This document shows, piece after piece, positions 36,325-48,860 of a stretch of DNA of 64,000 nucleotides. How positions within the stretch are numbered: the stretch's first letter is position 1; each line of letters begins with the position of its first letter. The DNA comes from Beaufortia kweichowensis (taxonomy: Eukaryota; Chordata; Actinopteri; Cypriniformes; Gastromyzontidae), in NCBI GenBank assembly GCA_019155185.1, contig CM032811.1:7894075-7958074 (forward strand). The letters run 5' to 3'. Under the pieces are notes generated by a model. It saw nothing but the letters and a program-made list of their open reading frames with translations, was not told the DNA's origin and made no database searches. Position numbers and translations under genes: made by a program.

Positions 36325-36610
36325 GGTTATATTTGTTAACATTAGAAAATGCATTAATTAACATAATCTAACAATAAGCAATATTTTTCAGCATTTATTA
36401 AACTTTGTTATGTCAATACAGTTGTTCATGATGGTTCATTGTGCATTAACTAATGTTAACACTTTATGATTTTAAAAATGTAAAGAGATGAATAAATGCT
36501 GTAGATGTATTTTGTCAAGCCACGTTAGTGCACAATGAACCATCATGAACAACTGTACAAACTAATGTTAACAATTACAACCTTATAGAAAATTGTTACT
36601 GGTAAATGTA
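36325..36610. mobile_element. Palindromic miniature element (two opposed copies of one family)
   Basis: Arms 36417-36450 and 36524-36557 form a 34-bp inverted repeat with one mismatch and a 73-base centre (arm words gttgttcatgatggttcatt and gtgcattaac). The wording cagcatttattaaactttgtta in the left half recurs in reverse orientation in the right half (aataaatgctgtagatg). A diverged relative lies at 49915-50200. No ORF is present, so any transposition would be non-autonomous. Confidence 0.7.
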
Positions 36611-36989
36611 ATATTTAATAGTAATTCTTGCCATAGCAACAACCTCTATTTAAAAAATATTTTTAATGATGTAATTTAAACCTAATTTATACATTACTTT
36701 CAATTTCTGAAATTATTAATTATTCAGTTTTCTAGCCAAAATCAATGTCGTACTTTGAATATAATCATTCTGTACTTCATCACAGAAGTAATAACCTTTT
36801 TACAAGTCTTTTTTTTCCCGCCTCTCCGCCTGGTAGTGCATTTTGCATTTTGTCGTCATTGCTATCAGTTATTTATGTTCATCCCTGGATAATTTTGTGC
36901 AGTACATTTAATGTAGCCATTAGAAACAGGCAGCTCTCTATCTCCTGCCAGAGTTAAAGGGGCACAGGACCACGCACAGACTGAATGGG

Positions 36990-37005
36990 TGAGTCACCTG
37001 ACTCA
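36990..37005. promoter_or_regulatory. Paired AP-1-type sites
   Basis: TGAGTCA (36990-36996) and TGACTCA (36999-37005) form one near-perfect palindrome with centres nine bases apart, followed by taataattaccc. The site lies about 400-700 bases upstream of the CpG-rich block and candidate first exon at 37.4-37.7 kb. Confidence 0.45.
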
Positions 37006-37389
37006 GACAGGCTAATAATTACCCGGGGGGCTGTTCGAAAGAGAAGTGTGTCTCCTCTGTCACACTTTTATTCCACCTGTTTGGTTGTCTTCTGAACTGC
37101 TCAGATAAATTGGTGTGAGAACTTGTTCAATTTGCTTCTTAAAATGGCAGTTAATGAGGCATTGTGTTGTTCGTTTGCTTTGTGAATCCCAAGTTCATGT
37201 CTTACACCTGTATTGTATACTGTTTACACACTCACACACACACACATGGTCGAGAAAACATTTGCATGTTTGCCTGTGCTAACGCAGGAATTCACAGCAA
37301 TTCTCACTTTCTTACACACACATCGTAATTTCTTTCCTTTAGTATTTTTTCTATTCTCTCCTTGCCAGAAGTATTATCAGGTCGGGTGG

Positions 37390-38235
37390 GGGGTGTAAAA
37401 ATCCCAGTGCTACGACTGTGTATATCAGCAGGAGGATATCTAAAGCAGTGCAGATATAACACCAAAACACTCACAGTCGACTTTCTACGATTCACTCCCT
37501 TCTAATGGCACTGCAAGTCTGGACTGGACCAGAGCGCTTCGAGAGAGACACATGCTGTCCGAAGCAAGAAACCAGCTCGAGGCGAGGCAGATAAAAGTGC
37601 CCCGCTGAATTCTCGCCACCCGCTTTCGTCTTCGAACTTTCTGGTGGATTAATATAAAAGAGGGGGAAAATAATCTCGGCATGAATGAACCCCAAAAAAA
37701 GATTGAGAGGGAGCGAGAAAGTGCGAGACGGGACAAAAGGTGAGCGCAGTTCGCAGATCTAACCCCTTTCATTCATCCGCTTGTACTTCATCATCCCTCG
37801 CTAGTTCACGCTTTCTTTCTTTCGCCCTCTCCTTTTTTGCACTTGCCTTTGTGCTTGTTCTCCCTGTCTGTCTGTCTGGCCGGCTGAATGCGGGTGTCAT
37901 GGAGAGAGAGCAAAGGTCTCTGCGCTGAGTGGGCGGGATAGCCATGAAGCCATTGTCAAAGCCACGGTCTAGCTATTGTGTTCATGTCCAACCCATCGCC
38001 CCCAAAACCGGGCCTCCCTCTTTCTCTCCGAGCCCCCGGTTCTGCTAACGCATGGAGGTATGGCAGCTGTTTGCTGCTCGGCTGCGCTCCGTCCTGCGAG
38101 CCGGGGTGCCGTCCAGTGCCGAGCCGGCTGAGGAAGCTGCATCACGCTGATTCATCTCTGGAGCTCTTCACCTTCTGCTTTTTCATCTCATACATCTTCA
38201 TCCTGTCTGTGGACTGCAGCTCTGTCTGATCTCTG
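37390..38235 (+). promoter_or_regulatory. CpG-rich promoter-like block with a candidate first exon
   Basis: GC and CpG content rises sharply against AT-rich flanks. TATA-like words occur near 37651-37660 (taatataaaagagg). A consensus donor (aaaag|gtgagcg) ends a possible exon at 37739. An ATG at 37681 opens a frame of 20 codons up to that donor, rich in Glu, Arg and Lys (MNEPQKKIERERES then ARRDK). It could be an alternative first exon of a gene to the right or the start of a long non-coding RNA. Joining it to the 46262 exon gives an immediate in-frame stop, so those two cannot be consecutive coding exons. Confidence 0.45.
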
Positions 38236-40450
38236 TCTCTGACCAATTCATTCTGTTCATTCTGATCTATGCTTTAGGGGATTAATGCTGTGTTTCATCA
38301 CACCGCATTTTTCTCTCACCTCTGTTCATAAGTTCTGTGTTGTCTGTCAGCTACTGAACACCAGCTACATATGAATCTGAGAAAAAACATTCATGGTGCA
38401 TATTTCACCTGTAATGTATATAGGTTGCAGAGGGTTGGGACAAGTATTTTCTTTTAGAAGAATTGTGTATATGAGATCATAATGTGTTTATAGACAACCT
38501 AGAGTTTTAAAAGTTTTATGTTCGAGCTCCTCAGTTATCAAATGAATGCCAAAAAATAACAGAAAAATGCATTGGCTATAGGAAGGAAGTTAGTGGACAG
38601 AGTTTAAACTAAATGGCAATCCAATTTGTAAAGGATTCAGATACGATAAGTCTTGTAATGTTAATAATTATTTTAAAGAAGATATAGCTTTGTTTTAGAT
38701 CAAATATGTTCCTTGTTGCTTCAAAGTCAACATTAAATGACAATTTACCCTATTTATCTTTTAAATACACATTTCTGGTCTTTTTTTCCCACAACTATTC
38801 AACTGTGCTGATTTCACCAAGCCCACTTAATTTCCTGCCCTTCCAGAGATAACATTTTACTATCTAATATCAATATATTTTCCAAAAAGGTATATAATAT
38901 AATTTATTGTTTTTACTTTTTCAGAAATCTATAAAATTACTAAGTAAATTGTGTTGCAAATGCTGTTCCATGTTGACTTTAACACTTTGATTAGCAACAG
39001 ACTGGACCTTCAATAAAGATAAGATAGATGTAAAAAAGAACAAAAATATTTTTTTATTATGAAATGTGTTCATTTGAGTTGCAGGAAGGAGTTCAGAGAG
39101 CTATAGATGGAGTTTGTAAAGATGTTTCTTTTTGTAAAAGGGCTGGTCTTTAGTTTCATTGAGGTGAAAGACAGTTATTAGTGCTTTTTCACTTTTGAGT
39201 TTAGATGTTCAAATAGCTAAATTAAATTTTCATTTTGTTTAAAAACATTTATTCTAGTGTCTCGTGAATTGATTATCAGGTTAGATTGAGTGAAGGACAG
39301 GAGTTTTCACTCCAATTTTATGTGGTCACCATGCAGTTTTTATCCTTGTCCAGTAGAGGGAGGAAATTGAACATCTTTACACAAATAATGAAACTCCCCA
39401 ATTCCACTCCCGGCTTTCAAGCTGTATAGTAAAATTAGTGGTTCTGGTCTAGATTTCTTAACATTGTTACATGTGGTATGATCACACAAGAAGATGAAGA
39501 GAAATTCACGGGGGTTATGGTGTTTTGCAACAGGCTGCTTAGGTTTCTCTTTATGCTTCTATCTGAATTCAGACTAAACGCTTTTCATCTTGTTCTGCAA
39601 ATCACATCCAGACAGACATATTGTCTTCCTGAGAATATGATTTTTTGTTCATGAAATATAGATGAAATATATCTTATTTATTTACTTTATCTGTACTGTA
39701 AAAACTATTTGCTACATTTGTTGGTTACATAAATTAGGAACTTTAAACTGCAGTGAATAAAATCATTACATTTTAGATTGTATCTGATTGTGTGGAGCAT
39801 CTTTTAAATGCTGTATTTACATTTGTGATGTTTGTAATCTTTCGTTGGGCAGGAATAAGGTTTGTTAGCTGTCTGTCTTCCTTTTAAACCACACAAAAAT
39901 ATTTTTTATTTTATCTTGTTAACCTTGAATGATAATGCTGTTGCAATGGAGATACAAATCAAATGCCACATTGAGCCTTTGCTTTAAGCGTGACAAATAT
40001 ACTGCAACAATTTAACATAAATTTATAAACATACATTTTATACATAAATAATTTCTTTTGTATTTTTTTAGGGATTCTTTAACTTTGAACGATTTTTAAA
40101 CAAACATACTTTTGTAATAGAGATAAGAAAAGTCTCATGATAGCTTTACATTTTCTCATCCAAATAACAAACAATCAAACGAAAGTAAAAAGCACATGTC
40201 CGTGTTGTACGCACCACTTTTCTTAGCTGCCAACAAACGTATCGAGCTACCGTGAATTACCACTGACTCCTTTGTTGGAAGATAAGATTACGGAAAACTA
40301 GGTTGTGATATACTGTACATGCTGTCTTGGCTGGCCTAGCAGATGAGTGCCTATAGTGATTTAATAAGAGATGGGGTCCAGGCCAGTCGGAGCGGGGCAG
40401 ACAGCAGGTAGAGAGTATACAGTGCGGCTGGGAGTTGATTTGTTTCCCTT
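38236..40450. other. AT-rich non-coding DNA
   Basis: No gene, RNA gene or named repeat seen. A CTCF-like core (ccagtagagggagg) lies near 39350-39363. Confidence 0.35.
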
Positions 40451-40459
40451 CCTGTAAGC

Positions 40460-40990
40460 CCCTCTTGCTCCCCCTTTGCCATCCCCCTTCTCTCCGAGCA
40501 GTGTAAACACACAGCTCCAGAGGAATGTTGGACTCTCTGACCTCACAGCAAATGCTCTTCTGCAGTTCATTCGGTTCAGCCTGGCCGCGCTGTGCTCCGA
40601 GAGAGCGCGCACGCATGCACACGCGCGCCCGGGCCTCTCGCTGCCAGATTTCCTCCTGCCTTCGCTTACATTGTGCTCTCGCTTTCTTTCCTTCTTGCAC
40701 ATGAGCTGCAGCGCTGCCTCTTTACATGCACCCACTGCGCAACTGTGCACATTCAGCCGTTTGTGCCCACCACGTACGCATTCGTGTCTAGCCCTGCTGT
40801 TCTGCCTACAGGCGCTGTTTGAATGAATTCCAATCACCCTTCCCCCTCCGTCGGCGATGAGCCGCACGCTGCATGCGCGTCTCGTCCGCGCAGCGCCATT
40901 GGGCGCAGGACGGGCAGAAAGTTCTAAGCGGCTTTCTGGACAGAGACCCGCGGATAGGAGCGGATTGGCTAAAGATAGATCAAAGCAGAC
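40460..40990. promoter_or_regulatory. CpG island-like promoter candidate
   Basis: The densest CpG stretch in the window. It includes alternating gcgc/cacg runs at 40590-40640, an NRF1-like gcatgcgcg near 40870, and two ATTGG (inverted CCAAT) boxes at about 40898 and 40964, 66 bases apart. Long overlapping ORFs on both strands (up to 168 codons antisense) are expected from low stop-codon content. Transcription direction cannot be fixed; ATTGG orientation fits either strand. Confidence 0.5.
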
Positions 40991-43900
40991 AGCATCTGTC
41001 AGTGTGTGTAAAGGCAGTGTAAAATGAATGTTTGACCTCCGCTATCCTGCTTTGGACAGGGCCCAGTGGTTTTTTAGGAGTGTGTCTAAGCCCTGATGAG
41101 ATGTGTCAAGCTTCGGTCATAACCACCCAGACACTTTTCTCCTCCTTTAGTTCTACTTTTTAAGCAGTTAGCCAATCAGAAAATGTCTGGGATGAATTCA
41201 CTCGCCATGTACTGCAAGGGGCGTAAAATGCATAACTTGTATGTTATTGACATTCTTCATGCTTCTCCAGATGGCATGTTTTTTAGGGTTTATATTGGGT
41301 TTGGGTTTTGCTTTTAATGTTTCTCAGTTTTCCAAGTTAATCTCTTGTTGTCCATGTTTAATAGTATACAGTTTTTGGTATACATGGAGGTACCAACATA
41401 ATGCTGCGAAGAAAGAAAACAAGTGAGTGACAAAGTCAAAATGTTTGACGCTACGGCTGGTTAGGTAATTTTAAGAAACTTTAATTATAGTGGAAGATGT
41501 ACCTTTGATTTCTTGTCACTTTTGTTGTGTTACTGTTAAAATAAGGTGTTACAGTCCTAACTGAGCCTGTGTCAGCTCAGTCCACATTACTGCTGAGATC
41601 GGAGACTACTGCAGTGCATGTGATCAATCTGCGTTTGCTGCAGTGTTACCCGCTGCATGAGAACGGCCGGCCTGGGGCGGGGTCCCAGGACCCTTAATTA
41701 AACCACAAGCAGCCACAAAACGGGGTGGGGGGGTTGATATAACAGCGAGGAATTTTACCTGAACAAAGATGCCGGTTGTGTTGGCTCCCCACCAGGGGCT
41801 TGATCTACCCAAGCTGTAATTTTCACAGAAAGAAACCCTGTTCGGACCCTGCACGTTCTTATCATTTGACTGCATCGGCACATCATCCCTTTTAATAACC
41901 TACGCTGTGGCCCGATCCACCTTTTATTTAAACACTGATGGAGGAAATTAACAAGAAAACCGTTTATTTGTCCGTACCCCTTATGATAGCATGTTATTAA
42001 AATAGGCATAATTACAGTTTGTGTCTTTAGGACTGAGACTATGAGACGTATTTTTATTAAGAAATGTAGTGTAATCAAATAGCAGAGGGTTTTTTTATTA
42101 ATCATACCTGTAGTTAAATAATGTCGTGAGGCTTTATGCTGTGAGTTGATATAGAGGTCACCTACCGTATCTATTCACCTCCTGTGACCTTCATCTAAAC
42201 ATGAAACAATGTCTGTATATCATTTTGTCCTCACTATTTAAACTTGCAACGAACTTGTCACGTGTCACAAACCTTAAATTGCTAAAGATGATGTTTAAAT
42301 TGTCAAAGCACATTCATTAGTATAAGCCTTCCTCTAATGCAGTATTTGGACTGAAGTCACAGTTTGATGGCAAAGTGCAACAAATAGCAACTTTTTGAGA
42401 AAGACTGATGAAGTGGCGAAGATAAACAGATGGCAGCAAATATCGACTGCTAAATTATTCATCGGGGCTTCAGCGTTTGGGTAGCGATAGAGTTCACAGT
42501 GCTGATTAAAGCGATGGAGAGAGAGAGAGAGAAAGACGTGAATATAATAGCCTAGCATTGAATTTTCAGAAGCCGTTATTCACGTTTATCCTAAATGTTG
42601 ACGCTGTTGTTGTTGAAATATTGTCTTTAGATGTTTCCCAGATGTCGGCATGTGCTGTGTTGGTCCTGGATGCTGTCAAACATTGCTCTCTGATTGTGAT
42701 TTGTGACGGCGTTGAATAAAGGCCTGTCGAGGGGAGGATAACGTAGCATTAGAGCTGCTTACATCTACATGCTCATTACATGCGAGCGCTTTGCACGGCC
42801 GGTGATTTAACCACATCGACGGGTGATGCATTCGCAGCCGAACGTCACTGGCACACATTTACACAGATTTTACACACACACAGACGTACCGTCTCACACT
42901 TTCTTTCACACACACAGCACACACACCTTTCTCTCCTCTCAGTTTAAGACTTGGGGGAAATAGAGCAGAGAGGAAACTACGTGCCTTCACCAAGCAAGGG
43001 CTGTCTGGTGTCATGGCAACTGGTGCGGATTACCCCACCCTCCTCCATCAGCCTGGAGAGGGAGGGGGAGGATGCAGAGAGAGGCGGGGAGGGGGGTGAA
43101 GACAGGCTGATACTAGGTGATTTGGAGATGTAAGGAGGAATTAAATACATAAACATTGAAGGCAGGTGGATGTCAATACCCAAGAGACACATAGTGACAC
43201 TAAATTCTGTCCCTGGCTGTGTGGAGAGAGATGATGAATTATTCTTTTCTAGGGGTGACGGTAGATTCAGGTAGATAGTTGGGCAGGGGAATATAGCTAA
43301 AACATTTTAAAATGTAGCTTTTTAAATATTATTTAAATATGATATAAAATAATCTATTCAATACAATATAATGTATTTATATTTAGGAATTTGATGAAAT
43401 TGTGCTTTTTATTTGTGAACCATAATTTTACAATTTACAAGTAATTGTTTCCTAGATGTTTAATGCAAGAAATGAAATTGCACAATACTTTAAATAAAAA
43501 TAAAAAAATTTTCAAAATGAACGAAAATAAAAATATATATTTTATTTACTATATAGCAGCATATTTATGACAAAACTTGCAAAATAATTTTAATTTTAAC
43601 AAAAACATTTTTATGTATAAAAAGGCACAGTGCATGTGAAAGGTAGTAAAAAAATTGTTTTACTCTACGTCTAAATTTAACACTATTTTTGCATCTTTTT
43701 GTGCAAGTTTAAAAGAAGATAAAACATCTCTGTCCTAAATATTTCATACTCACATTGTGAAACAACAAAGAACAAATCTAATGACAGTCTCTTCAGGAAA
43801 CGTAATGGCTAAATAAAAAACGCATGAAAATTTCGCTATTTACCACATTGCTTATTTCTGTACAGCCTGCATGCATGATTTCATTGCTAATATATTGTGA

Positions 43901-46261
43901 ATAAGCAATATAGTTCACAGCTCTAGCAGACAGTCAGACAGAAAGAGTGTCAGGAAAAGAGTTCAGGCCAAAGGGAGTTGAAAACATTCAGAAAGCCACG
44001 GAGCGTAGAGAATGATTGGAGAGAAAGAAAGGAAACAGCCTGCAGAGAAAGACGGAGAGAAAGAGAGAGAAAGAGGGAGGGAGGCAAATGGGACTGCGGG
44101 TCATTTAAGGACACTCTCAAAAAAAAATCTCATTTTCACACTGCCATCCCTCATGGGCTGCTGATGACTGCAGAGTGAGACAGGGCGAGCAAGAGCAAGG
44201 ACTGCAGCAGGGACGGATGACGCCCAGTCACAAAGGACCGCAGAATACCAGAGCGCTCCATCCATTTAAATGCCACACGATGTACACGGTTAATACTGTA
44301 AGCTACTTAAAACTCCAAGATGGGAGTGAGGATGTTCTGTAAATGTGCAAGTTTAAAGTTGTGCACGGATGAGACTATTTTTTAATTTCTAATTTCACAG
44401 ACGTACTGTGTGATTTTAACTCTTTTCAAATCAAACTCCTTTGTGTTTTTCTTGAACAACCAAGGTCACAATTATGGAGCAATTTACTTACTCTTTTACG
44501 GCTTTTATCTCTGAGAAATCTAACCCAGACTAGATGGTGCTATCTGTGACTGTCGTTTATTTTTGCATTTTTAATTACATTTCTGATTTATTATGGTCAG
44601 AAAACATACTGAAATCACTTTAAAGCATCTTGCTGCATTGACTGGTGCAGCTTCATTGTGGCACTATCGTTCTGGGTATATTACCAGATATTGATTAATG
44701 TACTGCTGCCATCTTGTAAAAATGACATCAACAAGCAGATAAGAATGAAAACTGCTCAGATGTGTACTCAATGGGTTTTTCGTTGCAGAGCAGATTAATT
44801 TCTGTAACATTCACATGCAGAAACAGCAGTCTCACCTCAGTAATTACTACAGAGATTATATCCCGTCCAAATCAGTATATGTAATTACAGCCATTCTATG
44901 TTAATAGTTGTAAATTATATGTTGTTCATAGCTGTAATGCTAAATAGTGCTTAAGCCAGATTTATTAATGTTTTTTTTGCTTTGTTTTCAAGAAGAAGAA
45001 TTTTAGGCCTTAAGTGAATGTGAAGCAATCTGCCAAGTGATTTTGTTTGTATGTGGGTGTGAATAAACATTGGTGGTGAATTTTCAAACAGAAAAAGTGT
45101 TAAAATAAAGTGTTAAATTAGAATAAATTACCCGAAATTAACCGAAATCAAAGTATGAATAATCAAAAGCTAGTAAAATTGGCAGTGCGTGTCTTTGTTT
45201 GTCAAATAAATAGCATATGCACGTATTTACAAATGATGAAGTATATTGGTAAATGGCACCCGCTCCATGTTTTATATTAAACAATACTTAGGAAACAGTA
45301 CTTACAGAAAACTTGTTTAATTACAAGTGTGTCATTTTCTTTTCATCTGTTAATTTCCTCTCGCTGCAGTCATTAATTGTTTTTTTATGCACATTAAAAA
45401 GTACGACACATATTTATAAGCTCATGACGATCAGTTTTGGCATTGCTTGTTCTTCCTTATTTCTCACGGCGCGCAGTCAAACGGGGTCGAACCGAGAGCA
45501 ACTCGCTGTGACATGCCAAGCTAATGCCCTTAACACACTGTCTGAAAAGGTTGCTTTCATGCCTGCTGAGCACAGGTAGGCTGGGAGACACAGGAGCCTG
45601 CCTAGATGCTTGTTGTTTAATAGGCATCCAGGAGCCACACTAATAGCTTTCTGCTTACTTTGCCATCACTTGAAATCGCAGGGTCATAATTAAGGCTTTT
45701 AGCCGAGAAAGCCGTCAGAATTAAAAGATATTGAAGTACAATAAAAGAAAATTGTGAGCTAATGTGTTCAGAAATAGTGTGTGTCAGGGAAAATGTTTTT
45801 TGATTTTTGTTATTTGACCACATGCCCAGAATTGGCCGCTTGTCTGAACAAATGCAAGGAAAAAGTTGATGGTAGATGAAAAATGCATCTTTGAAGGAGT
45901 CCAGCCTAGGCCAGGAATGGGTGGAATGTGTTTTCACTGGCAAAGGGGAATAACAGTACAGATAATGATAACAGTAATAGTATGTGTGCTGCTAGTGGGC
46001 ACTACAATTTGCTGTAGGCCTGTTTAGGAGCAGCTGGTACACTGGAAAGTGTTCATCACAGCTCTGGTACAAGAACCCTCTCAAGACTGCAATTACCTCC
46101 AGTGTGAGAGCAACAGCACAAATATACTTTCATGTGCATGTGCAAAAAGGGGAAAGTAGACATTGATACACAGATGCAAAATAACTTTTATTTTAAGACA
46201 AGCATGGTGACAAAACTGTGTTTTACATCTAAAGTAATATCTTGTTTTGGTTTGCTTGCAG
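40991..46261. other. Non-coding DNA
   Basis: No gene recognised. The block 42390-42560 (gataaacagatggcag, attattcatcggggc, ctgattaaagcgatgg) is low in simple repeat and may be a conserved element. 43280-43760 is very AT-rich. GA-rich blocks at 43050-43090 and 44000-44080 are low complexity. Confidence 0.3.
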
Positions 46262-46319
46262 GTAGAAATTGAAGTTTACTCTCCATTGGAGCTTCTACAA
46301 GTCGACACTGAATTGTACT
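46262..46319 (+). other. Candidate isolated exon (58 nt), identity unknown
   Basis: A strong acceptor (ttggtttgcttgcag) and a near-perfect donor (act|gtaagtac) bound 58 bases. One frame is open, reading VEIEVYSPLELLQVDTELY. The signals are better than most chance pairs, but no neighbouring coding exon is found. It may be an exon of a non-coding transcript or a cassette exon of a gene continuing off the right edge. Confidence 0.35.
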
Positions 46320-47714
46320 GTAAGTACATTGATGCTTTTTTGTTCATTCATTTCAGATATGGTTAGACATCAGTTATATATGCTGTTGCATTAGTAGCTG
46401 AATGTGTAAATAGTTGAAGAACATGTGTTGCATTCAGCTGTTTTTATTCTCTTCTAATCAGCCTTGAAATACAGCAGCTGCCCCAAAAAACACTGGTGGA
46501 CAGTGTCTTGATTCATTAAAGATAGTAAATCTGTGTGAGATGTTTGTAACTCCTATATTTTATATATTTTTAATAAATCAAACTGTAATAATCACTAGCA
46601 CAAAGTGCAGGTTAGATGGGTAAGTCTGTTATGCAGTACATTTCAATGCAGTACATCCTCTATATATGGATAACAGTAAACTAAAGAACATAATTTATTG
46701 GATGATTAGAAATGTGGACAATTTATTAGAAAATATTCTTTTCTCATTTTACATTTTTTAAATAAAACGTTGTATTGGCAAACATGTCTTTGTTTTTTAA
46801 TCATTTTCCTAAGTCCTTAATTTTATTTTCTATCCTGCGTCTTTTCTCATATACTGTATCTAAAGTCATCTAACTACCAAAAGCCACCAATTCCTAACAT
46901 CATGCTGGAATTACATTATTTGTACGTTAATTGTTTTTTAAATTTATTTTTACTGTTTAAGTGAACAAAATATATTCCAAAAAGCCTGGCATAATACCAT
47001 AATATTTCCATGAATTACAACAAGGGATCCTTTATTATCTCAAATTTACAGAGCTAAAAAGGTACTGCATAACAGGAATGACCCGGATGTAGCATTTAAA
47101 ATGATGCAAATAAAAGCAATGCTATGAGGAGTACAGGTCATTCAGAATGTTCCTTCAAAGTTTTTCAAGTTTTCAGAAGGGTGTGACTATTAGACTAAAT
47201 TAGATTTAAATAGAGCATCTCCTTTCACTAAGGTCCAATAAACACTGTTTAATTACTCAAAATGTCAAACTTAAAGAGAACTAACTCCAGACATTATGTC
47301 ACTTGTCTGCTCTCGTCTGCGCCGTGCCCAGTGCACTCATTCAGAAAACAGCAGCACGTGGGCTGACCTTGAGTCGGGAGCTCTTTTTGATGAGCGAGGG
47401 AAGAGGAAACGGAGAGAGACTTAGTTTAATTGCGGCAGGGTCGAGAGGTCAATGCAGAGAGCCGAGACACTCGCTAACACAGACAGAGTCTCCTCTCCGG
47501 CTGTCAAGGTGTGCCGAGTGTTTGATGAAAAACAGAGAGCTACAGAAAGCTACTTCTTCAAATATTGCAGACCATTTATGTGTTAATCACACACTTTTGC
47601 ACTAATCTCTTCCATCTGTAAATCATCTACAGCTTCTTAACAATTTCAAAGTCATGTTAAAGATGTCTGCTTTTGTGAACCTATTAAATCAACACAGAAT
47701 ATATGAACCAACTG

Positions 47715-48007
47715 AAAGTCAAGCGAACAATTCCATCTCCTCTGGGGTTGCTGGTTAGCATCATTTTCTGAAAGTATGATGTGTTCTTCAATTCAGATTT
47801 TAGGAGAATGTGTAGCCTAGGATTTGGGCTTTGGACTGCGGTTGGTGCTTGAACAACAATCTTAAATCTATCATTTCCCTCAGATTTTTGGACAAGTTTT
47901 AATGGTCAGGGTTATGTGGGTTAGGACTTGTTGTTCATAAAAGATGTTATCCCAGAATCACATCATACTTTCAAAGGCACAGAGAAGACATTGTTCGCTT
48001 GACTTTT
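47715..48007. mobile_element. Miniature inverted-repeat element, about 290 bp
   Basis: The left end AAAGTCAAGCGAACAAT (47716-47732) is matched exactly in inverted orientation near 47990-48006. A second, inner inverted pair is also exact: tgaaagtatgatgtg (47769-47783) and cacatcatactttca (47959-47973). There is no coding capacity. Target-site duplications are not clear by eye. This architecture is typical of non-autonomous DNA transposons. Confidence 0.75.
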
Positions 48008-48489
48008 TAATTTATGTTTTACTCCCTTTGGATTTACTACCAAAAATGAATGTGCTCAGAGCGGCACTTGCATCTGTCTGCTGTTGAGTTGCAAAGGATT
48101 GCACAACAAAAGCAATTTCCGTAGAGACAAGCGACAATTAAAAGTGTGATGTTTTATAAAAGGCAAATTATATGGAATCAATAGAAGTTCCTTTAGGCAA
48201 ACTTAAACCTGACTGATGTCCACACTAAAAACACTTGAGGCTTTACAGAGTGACAGATGGAGACGTATGCATCTCACTTGTCTGCTTGTTTCCCCTTTAC
48301 CTGAAGATTGATTAGTTGTATTTGTTATGCCTCACCTGCCATTAGTCAAGGCAAGTCAGCCAGAGTCCCTACAGAGAATGAGGTGTGCTGAATTATACGA
48401 GCTACACCAATAAGAAATACCTAATCTGTAGCTGAACAGAGGGAGGGAATGAGAAAAGCACACAAAGACAAGACCCAAGTTAAGTTTAA

Positions 48490-48860
48490 TGGTTTTTGTC
48501 AGCGTGACATCATCTGCATTCAGACTCTGTTGCGCCGTGAATCTGTACGAGGTGATTTTTGAAACTTGCAGCATCATTACGAGAGCCTTTAATGAATCCC
48601 TGAAGCCAAAGCTGATAAAGCGATACGCCAAAACGAGCTCCTAAATAGTGTCTGAAAGGTAATTATGAGAAGCATTCCTACACATGATGAATTTCACAGC
48701 TGAGCCTTAAGATCGCACAAATAACCTCGGACCAACTATTCGACCGTTCACCTAGATGAATGATTAGCACAGATATACTCCAGCAACCCTTAGGACTGAC
48801 TTTAATTCCTGCAGAAGAGCGGTGGAGCCTGCGGTGTGCCATGTTGGCACGCATTAGCAC
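48490..48860. other. Low-repeat block, possible conserved non-coding element
   Basis: Balanced composition with motif-rich wording (tttaatgaatccctgaagcc, gctgataaagcgatacgcc, gaatgattagcacag, ggtaattatgag). No coding frame with family resemblance. Conservation is a guess from sequence texture only. Confidence 0.3.

Noticed and set aside
40257..40867. Antisense ORFs of 147 and 168 codons
   Set aside because: They overlap each other in different frames inside a CpG-rich block where stop codons are scarce; no splice signals or recognisable domain.
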